Of a DNA stretch of 45,471 nucleotides, positions 8,216 through 17,003 are shown piece by piece (the first letter of the stretch is position 1; every line of letters begins with the position of its first letter). The position numbers and the translations under genes were made by a program. The notes beneath the pieces are model-generated. The model worked only from the letters and a program-made list of their open reading frames with translations. It was not told the origin of the DNA and did not search any database. Origin of the DNA: an uncultured Verrucomicrobiota bacterium (lineage in GTDB: Bacteria; Verrucomicrobiota; Verrucomicrobiia; Limisphaerales; UBA9464); NCBI GenBank assembly GCA_903835555.1, contig CAILNN010000120.1:1-45471 (forward strand), written 5' to 3'.

Positions 8216-9244
8216 ATGTTTGCGCAACTCAAAGGTCTATTCTCGAACGATATCGGGATTGATCTCGGCACCGCCAATTCGCTGGTGTATGTCCGGGATC
8301 AGGGCATCGTGTTGCGAGAACCGTCGGTCGTGGCCATCCAGGCGGGAACGACCACTGTTTTGGCAGTAGGTGAGGAAGCCAAGCGAATGCTTGGACGTAC
8401 CCCTGGAAATATTGTCGCCATTCGTCCGATGAAGGACGGGGTAATCGCTGATTTTGAGATCACCGAAGCCATGCTTCGGCATTTCATCCAGAAGGTCCAT
8501 CACCGCAAATTGATAACGCCGAGGGTGGTCGTGGCCGTTCCATCGGGGATCACCGAGGTGGAGAAGCGGGCGGTCAAGGATTCAGCGACCCATGCCGGGG
8601 CGCGAGAAGTCTACCTGATCGAGCAGCCGATGGCTTCGGCCATCGGAGTGGGACTGCCGGTGCATGAACCGGCGGGCAACATGATCGTAGACATCGGTGG
8701 TGGCACCTGTGAGATCGCGATTATCTCCCTTGCAGGTATTGTTTTTAGCCGCAGCGTCCGGGTCGGAGGCGACGAGTTCGACGAGACCATCGTGGCGCAC
8801 ATGAAGCGGGCACATAACCTTATGATCGGCGAACGCACCGCCGAGGAAATCAAGATTCGAATTGGTTCGGCCTATACCTTGGACCAGGAGCTCAGCATGG
8901 AGGTGAAAGGTCGAGATTTGGCGGCCGGCCTCCCCAAGACGGTAACGGTTCGCTCGGAAGAGATTCGAGAAGCGCTGCAAGAGCCGCTGTCGAATATTCT
9001 CGAGTCGGTCCGGATTACCCTTGAGCGCTGTCCTCCTGAGCTTTCTGCCGATTTGGTGGATCGTGGGATCATGATGGCGGGCGGCGGCGCGCTTTTGCGA
9101 AACATCGACAAGATGATTGCGCTTGAGACGGGGTTGCCTGTTCACATCGCCGACGATCCGCTAAGCGCGGTGGCAGAGGGAACCGGGCGGGTGCTGCAGG
9201 AATTGAGCTTCCTGAAGCGAGTGGCATCCAGTTCGACCTCCTGA
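8216..9244 (+). CDS. mreB: Rod shape-determining protein MreB
   Basis: Actin-like ATPase that forms membrane-associated filaments and guides the elongation machinery. 342 residues, the usual length. Phosphate-binding loops are visible: [14 protein letters not shown] near residue 13, [18 protein letters not shown] in the middle and [13 protein letters not shown] near the C-terminus, all in the family's order. First gene of a seven-gene co-directional run (mreB to the Sel1 lipoprotein, 8216-16678) in which no gap exceeds about 45 bases. Confidence 0.97.
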   Translation: MFAQLKGLFSNDIGIDLGTANSLVYVRDQGIVLREPSVVAIQAGTTTVLAVGEEAKRMLGRTPGNIVAIRPMKDGVIADFEITEAMLRHFIQKVHHRKLITPRVVVAVPSGITEVEKRAVKDSATHAGAREVYLIEQPMASAIGVGLPVHEPAGNMIVDIGGGTCEIAIISLAGIVFSRSVRVGGDEFDETIVAHMKRAHNLMIGERTAEEIKIRIGSAYTLDQELSMEVKGRDLAAGLPKTVTVRSEEIREALQEPLSNILESVRITLERCPPELSADLVDRGIMMAGGGALLRNIDKMIALETGLPVHIADDPLSAVAEGTGRVLQELSFLKRVASSSTS

Positions 9245-9287
9245 TTTCCCGGACGATGAAGTTCGCCCCGATTTGGATGGGACGAGC

Positions 9288-10094
9288 GTGTTGAAACGAA
9301 TGCATTATTGGATGCCCGGTGTCGCCATGGCGGTGGCGCTGGTGTTGCTAAACCTTCCTCCGACAGCGGCGGACCGGTTGAAGGTAGGGGTGTCGGCTCT
9401 TTTCATCCCATTGTTTGGGCTTAATCGATCGACCCAAGAGATTGCGGACAGCGCGAGTTACAGCTTATTGACCCGGTCCACGCTGATCCGTGAAGTTGAA
9501 CGGTTGCGGCGTGAGAATTACCAACTCAAACTTTCCGCTGCGCAGGCTACCGATACGCTGGCAGAGAATACTCGACTCCGCGCCGCGATAGGATGGCAAA
9601 GCCGCACACCCTGGAAAGGCCGTGCAGCCCGGGTGATTGGGCGGGAGCCGACAACGTGGTGGCGCAGCGTGTTGATCGACTTTGGGAGCCTCCATGGGGC
9701 ACAGACCAATCAAACGGTCATTACGCCGGAGGGATTGGTGGGCCGAATACGGTCGGTACAACCGGCATTTTCCCAGGTTGCACTCATCGGAGACCCTGAA
9801 TGCGGGGTATCGGTGGTCATCAACGAAACTCGTGAACCAGGCACGATACAAGAGGCACGGACGGCCAGCCTGGGGGATGGGTTGGTGACGATGAGGACAT
9901 TGCAGCATAGTCCTACGGCGATGGCTGGACAATCGGTGTCAACCCTGGGAAATGGGGGGGTCTTCCCCAAGGGGATACCGGTTGGGCAAATAGTCGATAC
10001 GCGGTCCGTGGATGGGGGATTGTCTACGGAGCTCCGAATCCGGTTGGGAGCGCCGTTAAATCGACTGGAAGAGGTATGGGTGCTCACTCCATGA
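9288..10094 (+). CDS. mreC: Rod shape-determining protein MreC
   Basis: Bitopic membrane protein linking MreB to the periplasmic cell-wall enzymes. One N-terminal membrane helix (MPGVAMAVALVLLNL), then a coiled coil (EVERLRRENYQLKL...ENTRLRAAI), then the two beta-barrel region with GLVGRIRSVQPAFSQVALIGD, ending in the typical RLEEVWVL. About 268 residues from GTG 9288; TTG 9291 and ATG 9300 are also possible and the choice is weak. Its stop overlaps the mreD start by 4 bases (ATGA at 10091). Confidence 0.93.
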   Translation: MLKRMHYWMPGVAMAVALVLLNLPPTAADRLKVGVSALFIPLFGLNRSTQEIADSASYSLLTRSTLIREVERLRRENYQLKLSAAQATDTLAENTRLRAAIGWQSRTPWKGRAARVIGREPTTWWRSVLIDFGSLHGAQTNQTVITPEGLVGRIRSVQPAFSQVALIGDPECGVSVVINETREPGTIQEARTASLGDGLVTMRTLQHSPTAMAGQSVSTLGNGGVFPKGIPVGQIVDTRSVDGGLSTELRIRLGAPLNRLEEVWVLTP

Positions 10095-10642
10095 ACTGGC
10101 TACCGGTTTTTCTCTTATTCCTGGCGGTCTGGCTGGCGGTGTTTGTCCAGACTCAGTTTTCCATCCTCACGGAATGGCTTGGAATGGCACCGAGCCTAAT
10201 CCCGGCACTGATTGTCCACGCAGCGCTGTCGCACTCGTGGCCGGTCATTCTGGGAGTAGTTCTGTTTGCCGGTCTTAGCCTCGACTCCCTGTCGCCGATG
10301 AAAGTTGGTTTTCATTTCCTGCCGATGTTGGCGCTAGGGATGGCAATCCAAGCGCGACAGCATCTAATTTTGAGAGATCAAAGCTATGCGCGCATTTTTC
10401 TCGGTCTGGCCGCCGGTACGTTTGTACCGTTGGCCACCTTGTTGCTTCTAACCATCAGTGATCGTCCGGTCATTTCAGGATGGGTAACCGGCTGGCAACT
10501 CTTGTTCAGCGGCCTCTTTAATGCCGTGGCCTGCCCCATTTGCTTTGCGATTTTTGACTGGCTTGAACGGATTCTGGGCGATCCGCGTCCGGTGGAGAGC
10601 AGCTTCAGACCGGACCGTCAAATCGTCCGAGGCCGTCACTAA
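10091..10642 (+). CDS. mreD: MreD-like membrane protein
   Basis: About 183 residues with five or six hydrophobic segments and little else, as expected for MreD. Sequence likeness within this family is always weak; the call rests on hydropathy, size, a GLSLDSLSPMKVGFHFL stretch that fits the family's conserved LxxDxxxxxxxG region, and above all on its place between mreC and PBP2. The ATGA overlap with mreC at 10091-10094 fixes the start. Part of the elongasome with MreB, MreC, PBP2 and RodA. Confidence 0.88.
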   Translation: MNWLPVFLLFLAVWLAVFVQTQFSILTEWLGMAPSLIPALIVHAALSHSWPVILGVVLFAGLSLDSLSPMKVGFHFLPMLALGMAIQARQHLILRDQSYARIFLGLAAGTFVPLATLLLLTISDRPVISGWVTGWQLLFSGLFNAVACPICFAIFDWLERILGDPRPVESSFRPDRQIVRGRH

Positions 10643-10657
10643 CGAACGCCCAATTCC

Positions 10658-12691
10658 ATGATCGTCTTCGAGCAACTCAACAAAGGAGACCATTCCCTTC
10701 GGGCGTTGGCTTGGGGTGTCTTGTTGGGACTCTTGTTGATGATGGGCCAATTGTGGCGAGTTCAGGTGATGTCGGCGGATCGTTATCGGGCGAGCCTGCA
10801 AACGCAAAGTTTCAAATCGGTACGGGTCCCCGCGTTACGAGGGAGAATCCTGGATCGGAATCGACGCGAATTGGTTGGAAATACACCCCGCTATCGCCTC
10901 GACCTCTATTTGGACGAACTACGACCGCAATTTGAGGCTGAGTATCTTCGCGAGAAGCGAGAATTCGTGGCAGCGCGGCGAAAAGCGATGGGGGACTCTT
11001 CTTCCGGAGGGTGGGTTCTCGAATTCTGGAATCATTTGCGTCACCGGAGCAAGACAGTGCGCTTGACGTCGGTGGATTTGGAAATGCTTCAGCGGCAGTC
11101 CCGCTACACGGTTGTCAGCAACACAGTTGCAGCAGTCGGAAGCCGGTTGGGAACCCGATTGGTCTTGAGTGAAGAAGCACTGCACTCGCACTACCTCAAT
11201 CGACGATTTCTTCCGTTGTCGATTCTACCGGATTGTAACCCAACCCAAGTGGCCCAAATCACGGAGCAGATTTGGGCCATTCCCGGTGTCGCATTGGAAC
11301 AGGTTGCGGTGCGTAGTTATCGCTATGGTTCCCTCGCTGCCCATGTGTTGGGGCATCTCAAGCGGGACGATAATCCAGATGAAGACCGGGAAGAAATCAC
11401 CTACCATTATCGCCTCCCGGATTTTGTCGGTGCCATTGGACTGGAAAAATCACTCGATGCCGAATTGCGTGGAACGGCGGGAACCAAGGCGATTCAGGTT
11501 AATAGCCAGGGATATCGACATCACCAAAGCGAGGAATTGCTGACCCCACCGCAGCCAGGGCGAAATGTGGTAACCACGCTCGACCTGAATTTGCAAAGTG
11601 CGGTTGAAAAGGCGCTCAACACCGTCAAGGGAGGGGACGAACGCGGTGCCGCTATCGTTCTGGACCCGCTCAACGGTGACATCCTGGCGATGGCGTCCGC
11701 CCCCAGTTTTGATCCAACCGAATTTCTATCCCCGATCACCACCACCCGATGGGAAAGCTTCCACAATAAGGAACCCGAGCGTCCGATGTTTTCGCGGGCG
11801 ACCTATGGAGAATATGCCCCGGGATCGACATTCAAGGTCATCCACGCCTTGGCACAGTTAGAGAATGGCCTGGACCCAAATGAAATATTTACGGTGAGGG
11901 CAAATCCGGCGGATCCGGGGCATGGGGTTTACTACGTTGGGAATCACCCGATCGGTGATCGTGCACCCCCGGGTGAATATGATTTTCGGCGAGCGCTGAT
12001 TAAGTCCAGCAACAGCTACTTTATCCATTATGGGCTGCACATGGGATGGGATCGACTGCTTTCGATGGGGCGGCAGTTTGGCTTGGGTGAAAAAACGGGT
12101 ATCGGCATTGGGGAGGAAGCGACCGGATTTTTCCCTGCTACCGAGGATATTCCGCGACTGGGCTATCGGCAGGGCGATTTGGCCAACATCTGTATTGGTC
12201 AGGAAATAACGGTCACTCCGTTGCAAATGGCGGTCGCAATCGGTGCCATTGCCAATGGTGGACAGGTTTTTTATCCACGACTAGTCCATCGAATCGAGCC
12301 GTATGACCTCTTTTCCGATGGTGCACCCGAGCGGGTATTGGCGGGACAGGTGCGAGGTGAAGTTCGGCTTCCGCACCGCTATTATGAGTTGGTTCGTGCG
12401 GCCATGCGCGACGACGTGCTGGATGACGAAGGAACAGGAAAGGCGGCGCGACTACCAGACTTTGCTGTTTGCGGGAAGACTGGGACGGCTGAAATCAAGG
12501 GTAACGGGAGAAAAGACAAAGTGACGTGGTTTGTCAGCTTTGCCCCGTACGAGGCTCCGCGCTATGTGGTGGTAGTGATGATTGAAAGCGGTGGGTCGGG
12601 CGGCGGAACCTGCGCACCGGTGGCCAAACTAATCTATCGCTATCTTCGGGACGCCGAGACGGGCCAAACGAAAGGGCTGGCCGGGGGCTGA
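10658..12691 (+). CDS. mrdA: Penicillin-binding protein 2 (elongation transpeptidase)
   Basis: Cross-links peptidoglycan during side-wall growth. 677 residues: one N-terminal membrane helix (ALAWGVLLGLLLMMGQL), a dimerisation/pedestal region starting at RVPALRGRILDRNRREL, and a C-terminal transpeptidase domain. The three active-site motifs are intact: S390-T-F-K393 (GSTFK), S450-S-N452 (SSNSYF) and K607-T-G-T610. Class B, with no transglycosylase domain; that role falls to RodA, whose start follows 2 bases after this stop. A relatively long loop lies between residues 70 and 150 in the pedestal part. Confidence 0.95.
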   Translation: MIVFEQLNKGDHSLRALAWGVLLGLLLMMGQLWRVQVMSADRYRASLQTQSFKSVRVPALRGRILDRNRRELVGNTPRYRLDLYLDELRPQFEAEYLREKREFVAARRKAMGDSSSGGWVLEFWNHLRHRSKTVRLTSVDLEMLQRQSRYTVVSNTVAAVGSRLGTRLVLSEEALHSHYLNRRFLPLSILPDCNPTQVAQITEQIWAIPGVALEQVAVRSYRYGSLAAHVLGHLKRDDNPDEDREEITYHYRLPDFVGAIGLEKSLDAELRGTAGTKAIQVNSQGYRHHQSEELLTPPQPGRNVVTTLDLNLQSAVEKALNTVKGGDERGAAIVLDPLNGDILAMASAPSFDPTEFLSPITTTRWESFHNKEPERPMFSRATYGEYAPGSTFKVIHALAQLENGLDPNEIFTVRANPADPGHGVYYVGNHPIGDRAPPGEYDFRRALIKSSNSYFIHYGLHMGWDRLLSMGRQFGLGEKTGIGIGEEATGFFPATEDIPRLGYRQGDLANICIGQEITVTPLQMAVAIGAIANGGQVFYPRLVHRIEPYDLFSDGAPERVLAGQVRGEVRLPHRYYELVRAAMRDDVLDDEGTGKAARLPDFAVCGKTGTAEIKGNGRKDKVTWFVSFAPYEAPRYVVVVMIESGGSGGGTCAPVAKLIYRYLRDAETGQTKGLAGG

Positions 12692-12693
12692 CG

Positions 12694-13899
12694 ATGTTGG
12701 ACACTGCCCTCAACCGTCGCGAATCACGCATTGACTGGCCTCTTTGGCTGGCCGTGGGGTTGCTTGCCCTGATTGGGTCGGCGTTTATTCATTCGGTCAC
12801 GGCGGATACCGACAGTGCCGCCGGACTCCCCTGGTGGCGGTATCGCTCTGTGGGGCACCTGATTGCTTTTGTCGTCGGGATGATGTTTGTGGGCGGGCTA
12901 TGCCTGGTCGACTATGGACGGATCGCTCGCTGGGCGTTAGTGGGATACTGGATTACCATTCCCATGCTGCTCGGTGTCTTCTTGCTGCCTCCAGTGAACG
13001 GTGCACAACGTTGGGTTAAGCTGGGGCCGGCTAATTTTCAGCCATCGGAACTGGCGAAGCTGACTTTCCTTTTCGCCATGGCTAGTTTCCTGGCCCGTCC
13101 CATTGAGGAGCTAAGACGGATTGAAAATATTTTGAAAGGATTGGGATTGGCCTTGCTTCCGTGCATTTTGATTCTAAAGGAGCCGGACCTTGGCTCATCG
13201 TTGGTGTTCATGCCGATGGCCCTGACGATGATGCTGGTCGCCGGAGTGCCTCGGAAACTGCTGTCCCGAATTGTCGGATTTGGATTGTTGGTGACCAGTT
13301 TGGCCCTGGTGGACGTATTGCTCGCCCCTCCGGGCTGGAAATTCATCAAGCTGCAGGAATATCAACGCCGACGACTGCTGGTTTTCTTCAACGTGTCGGA
13401 CCCGAGCCCGCCGGGCTCTTCACCCGAAATGCGCCGTCAGAATCGATTGCTGATGCGCGACACGGCGGTGAACGTGGACCAGGCGATGATTTCCATCGGG
13501 TCGGGAGGCTTGACCGGGAAAGGTTGGCGTCAAGGGACGCAGCATTCCCTCGGATTTTTGCCCCGTCTCGGGGCGCACAATGACTTTATCTTCTCCGTGA
13601 TTGCCGAGGAGGAGGGATTTTTGGGAAGTGTCACCATCATCTTCCTGTATGCCGTGGTCCTCTTTCGAGGAATCCGGATAGCCGGTGAGGCGCGCGACCG
13701 CCTCGGACGGCTTCTGGCGGCAGGCGTCGTGACACTTCTGTTCACGCATATTTTCGTGAACATCGGCATGAATATCCGGTTGATGCCGGTGACGGGCATA
13801 CCATTGCCGCTGCTAAGCGCTGGCGGGACTTCAGTGCTGTGTTCGTTGGTCGCGATCGGCATCCTCCAAAACATCCATCTCTATCGGCGCCATTATTAA
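12694..13899 (+). CDS. rodA: Rod shape-determining protein RodA (SEDS glycosyltransferase)
   Basis: Polymerises lipid II into glycan strands with PBP2. 401 residues with about ten membrane helices. Family marks: NGAQRWVKLGPANFQPSELAKL (read in two parts, NGAQRWVKLG and FQPSELAKL), LKEPDLGSSLVFMP, and near the end the sequence GIPLPLLSAGGTS. The periplasmic loop with HSLGFLPRLGAHNDFIFSVI is the normal SEDS FLPExxxDFIF-type loop. Starts 2 bases after the PBP2 stop, so the two are almost certainly translationally coupled. Confidence 0.95.
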   Translation: MLDTALNRRESRIDWPLWLAVGLLALIGSAFIHSVTADTDSAAGLPWWRYRSVGHLIAFVVGMMFVGGLCLVDYGRIARWALVGYWITIPMLLGVFLLPPVNGAQRWVKLGPANFQPSELAKLTFLFAMASFLARPIEELRRIENILKGLGLALLPCILILKEPDLGSSLVFMPMALTMMLVAGVPRKLLSRIVGFGLLVTSLALVDVLLAPPGWKFIKLQEYQRRRLLVFFNVSDPSPPGSSPEMRRQNRLLMRDTAVNVDQAMISIGSGGLTGKGWRQGTQHSLGFLPRLGAHNDFIFSVIAEEEGFLGSVTIIFLYAVVLFRGIRIAGEARDRLGRLLAAGVVTLLFTHIFVNIGMNIRLMPVTGIPLPLLSAGGTSVLCSLVAIGILQNIHLYRRHY

Positions 13900-13916
13900 C
13901 GCCCTGTACGTTTCCC

Positions 13917-15944
13917 ATGAGTCAACATTCGTTCCGTAAGAACCGCGGCCCCATGCGTTTCAAACCAACCCGAGGTCTCAGTAACCCGAAGGCAGCCGCT
14001 GCCGCCCGGAAGGCAACCACCGATGAAAAGCCAGTCGAAGAAGATGTCTTCGATCGGCGGCGTTATGAGGCTGAAATTGACCGGTCGGAAAACTTGGCGG
14101 CGGGGCTTTCAGCCGACGAATTGGAGGTAAAGGAAGCACCGACCAAGCGGGGTCGTGATCAAAGCTTTAGAAGGCCGGGCGCACCCGCCCCGTCTGAATC
14201 GGACGCAAAGGTAGAGGATCAAGACGACGAGGATGAAGTGGGGGAGGACGAGGAGGACGAGGACGAATTGGTCGCCGCCAAGACTGAACAACAGCCTAAG
14301 TCCATCCTTGAAAAAGCGAAGGCTGCGGTCAAGCAGGTGGTCAAGAAGGTCAAAAAATTGATTCGGACCGAACCGAAGAAGATGGTTGAAGTCATCATCA
14401 ATGCTGAACCGCTGGAAACTCGCGTTGCCGTGCTGGAAGACAGTAAGTTGGAGGATTTCACTGTTGAACGTACGAACACCGAACGGCTGGTGGGAAGCAT
14501 CTACAAGGGAAAGGTCAAGAATCTGGAAGACGGGCTAAAGGCGGCCTTTGTGGACATCGGTTTTGAGAAGAACTCTTTCTTGCATTACTGGGACATCATT
14601 CCCAATTCATTCGATTCGAGCGTCGAGGTTGTCGAGCGCGATACGGACAAACCAAAGCGCAAGGACCGTCCCAAAATCACTCAACGGGATGTCCCCAAAC
14701 TCTACCCGATTGGAAGCGAAATCATTGTCCAGGTGACGAAAGGGCCCATTGGAACCAAAGGACCGCGGGTCACCACCAACATCTCATTGCCGGGACGCTA
14801 TTTGGTACTACTGCCAACCTCCGATCAATCGGGCATCAGCCGTAAGATTGAGAATACAGAGGAACGCCAACGGCTCAAAAAGATTGTGCGGGAGCTTAGC
14901 ATACCCGAGGGAATGGGAGTCATTGTCCGCACGGCAGGCGAAGGGAAGATGAAGCGTTATTTCATTCGCGATCTGGCGGTTCTGTTGGAGGAATGGCGAT
15001 CGGTTCAAGATAAGGTCAAGAATCTCCCGATTCCATCCTGTGTCTTTCAGGAACCGGATCTGGTGGAGCGAACAGTTCGAGATTTCCTAACCGAAGACGT
15101 CAGCCGGATCGTGGTGGACGACAGTCGCCAGTATGAACGGATTCGAGACAACATCGGGCGCATCAGCAAGCGGTCGGCGAGCAAGGTTGTTTTTTACAAC
15201 GAAGCCCAAACAATATTTGATAGATTTAATATTACTCGGCAATTGGAGGCAGCTTTCGGTCGTCAAGTGACACTCAGAAGCGGTGGCTATTTGATCATTG
15301 ATGAAACCGAGGCTCTGGTGGCCATTGACGTCAACACCGGACGTCACAAAGGCAGCAAGGACCACGATCAAAACCTTCTCAAGGTCAACCTGGAGGCGGC
15401 GGACGAGATCGGTCGACAACTTCGCCTCCGGAATATTGGGGGGATTATTGTTCTCGATTTCATCGACATGAAGCAACCGAAGGATCAGAAGGCGGTTTAC
15501 CAGCGGATGAAGCAGAATCTTCGACGGGACAAAGCCAAAACCCACGTGCTGCCGTTGTCACAACTGGGGTTGATGGAAATGACCCGGCAACGTCATACGG
15601 AGTCGGTGGCAGCAGCGATGTTTGGCGATTGTCCCAATTGCCGTGGCCGCGGATTTGTGAAAAGTCCGGAGAGCATGAGTGTGGAAATCCAACGCAAAAT
15701 GACCAGCTTAATGAAGGCACGGCAGCGGGATGAAAGCGACTTCCTCCTGCGCGTCCATTGCCATCCGACGGTCTTGGACCGCTTGAAGACGGAGGACGAA
15801 AAACTCTTGATCGAATTGGAGAAGAAATTCTTCGTTCGCCTGACTTTCCGGCCTGAATTGACCTTCCACCCGGAGCAATGGAAGATCATGGACGCTCAGA
15901 CCAATGTGGAATTGGCCCATAGCAGCCATACCCATTCCGCCTAA
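13917..15944 (+). CDS. rng: Ribonuclease E/G family protein with a long charged N-terminal extension
   Basis: Endoribonuclease that processes rRNA and mRNA. The catalytic core starts near residue 155 (MVEVIINAEPLETRVAVLED), followed by an S1 domain (VGSIYKGKVKNLEDGLKAAF...), the DNase I-like metal site with Asp residues in VAIDVNTGRHKG and GIIVLDFIDM, and the zinc-link CPNCRGRGF. The preceding ~155 residues have no likeness to RNase G: an Arg/Lys-rich start, an acidic run (EDEVGEDEEDEDE) and a lysine-rich helix (KAAVKQVVKKVKKL). The C-terminal degradosome scaffold of RNase E is absent. The ATG at 13917 is chosen because it lies 17 bases after the rodA stop; the frame is open further upstream inside rodA. 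Total about 675 residues. Confidence 0.92.
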   Translation: MSQHSFRKNRGPMRFKPTRGLSNPKAAAAARKATTDEKPVEEDVFDRRRYEAEIDRSENLAAGLSADELEVKEAPTKRGRDQSFRRPGAPAPSESDAKVEDQDDEDEVGEDEEDEDELVAAKTEQQPKSILEKAKAAVKQVVKKVKKLIRTEPKKMVEVIINAEPLETRVAVLEDSKLEDFTVERTNTERLVGSIYKGKVKNLEDGLKAAFVDIGFEKNSFLHYWDIIPNSFDSSVEVVERDTDKPKRKDRPKITQRDVPKLYPIGSEIIVQVTKGPIGTKGPRVTTNISLPGRYLVLLPTSDQSGISRKIENTEERQRLKKIVRELSIPEGMGVIVRTAGEGKMKRYFIRDLAVLLEEWRSVQDKVKNLPIPSCVFQEPDLVERTVRDFLTEDVSRIVVDDSRQYERIRDNIGRISKRSASKVVFYNEAQTIFDRFNITRQLEAAFGRQVTLRSGGYLIIDETEALVAIDVNTGRHKGSKDHDQNLLKVNLEAADEIGRQLRLRNIGGIIVLDFIDMKQPKDQKAVYQRMKQNLRRDKAKTHVLPLSQLGLMEMTRQRHTESVAAAMFGDCPNCRGRGFVKSPESMSVEIQRKMTSLMKARQRDESDFLLRVHCHPTVLDRLKTEDEKLLIELEKKFFVRLTFRPELTFHPEQWKIMDAQTNVELAHSSHTHSA

Positions 15945-15952
15945 CGGAGCCC

Positions 15953-16678
15953 ATGGAAGCGCTCCTCCCAGCCACCTGCGGGCGGCCCAATCAGATTCCC
16001 AGGCGATTTGTGTGGTTGATGGCGATGGGACTCGCTGGCTGTTCTCCCGGCGGGTCGCCGCCACCCCCTGCCCCGTTGCCCGTGGTGGATTTGGTGGTGG
16101 TCCAGAAGAAGGCCGAGGCGGGTGACGCAGCGGCGGAAGCGTTGTTGGGTAAATGCTATGCGGAAGGACAAGGTACCCAACCGGACTATCTGCTGGCAGT
16201 GAAATGGTATCGAGCGGCGGTGGCTCAGGGAAATGCCGAGGCTGAAGCCGGACTTGGCGAGTTGTACGAGGCCGGGCAAGGAATGGCGAAGGACATGGCT
16301 GAGGCGGCCCGACTTTATCGGGCTTCGGCGGACAAGGGCTGCGCGGTTGGACAATATAACTTGGCCTTCCTTTACGAGCAGGGACGCTTCTTCAAGGTCG
16401 ATCAGGTAGAAGCCACCAAATGGTATCGCCTGGCGGCGGAAGGCGGGAATGCAATCGCCCAGTATGATTTGGGCCAGCGGTACGACCTGGGTGTTGGGGT
16501 GCCGGTAGACAAGGTCGAAGCACTTTTTTGGCTGGAGGTAGCGGCGGCGAACGGACAAGTCGATGCTGCGACCAGGCTGAAGGCGGTCCGGGACAAGCTG
16601 TCGCGAGCTGAGCGGGAAGAAGCTTTAAGACGGTTGAAAGCGTTTAAGCCGAGAGGAGGAGGTTCATTTTTATTTTAG
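15953..16678 (+). CDS. Sel1-repeat lipoprotein
   Basis: 241 residues. The N-terminus has a short basic part, a hydrophobic stretch and a lipobox LAGC near residue 30, so it is predicted to be a lipoprotein. Four Sel1 (TPR-like) repeats follow, visible as successive GQG...AVKWYRAAVAQGNAEAE, EAARLYRASADKG, EATKWYRLAAEGGN and EALFWLEVAAANGQ units. Such solenoids bind partner proteins; the partner is unknown. It lies 8 bases after the RNase gene at the end of the mre operon, which suggests a role at the cell envelope, but this is inference from position only. Confidence 0.85.
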   Translation: MEALLPATCGRPNQIPRRFVWLMAMGLAGCSPGGSPPPPAPLPVVDLVVVQKKAEAGDAAAEALLGKCYAEGQGTQPDYLLAVKWYRAAVAQGNAEAEAGLGELYEAGQGMAKDMAEAARLYRASADKGCAVGQYNLAFLYEQGRFFKVDQVEATKWYRLAAEGGNAIAQYDLGQRYDLGVGVPVDKVEALFWLEVAAANGQVDAATRLKAVRDKLSRAEREEALRRLKAFKPRGGGSFLF

Positions 16679-17003
16679 CAATTTTTCAAAGCGTTGGAGG
16701 CCTTGCGGATATCCCGGACTTCAGTGACGCGCGGCAGCGTCTTGGAGTGCGGGTGTCCTCCACCGCTTTTAGGCTTGGAACCTGAAAAGCCCACCAGTGA
16801 ACTCTGGCTGCCGTCCAATTCACGGTTGTCTCCAAAGCGCCAGAGGACTGGCGCAGTCCGGGACCTGGCGGGCATCCCCTTGCTCCTTTATTTAGGCAAA
16901 CTTCCCCCTTCCGGGTTCGAAATAGTTGCAGACTTCCGCGTCCGGCTACTCCCGTTTTGACTTCAATTGGAATCCGTCCAAACTGTGGTTTATTGTGAAT
17001 GTC
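16679..17003. repeat. Gap with two dispersed repeats (copy 2 of each)
   Basis: No gene is seen. 16729-16771 repeats the GCGCGGCAGCGTCTTGGA element of 4434. 16808-16890 is copy 2 of the REP-like hairpin repeat, with stem GCGCCA/TGGCGC at 16837-16854. The remaining bases next to the following gene are presumably its promoter region, but no clear -35/-10 pair can be named. Confidence 0.7.
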
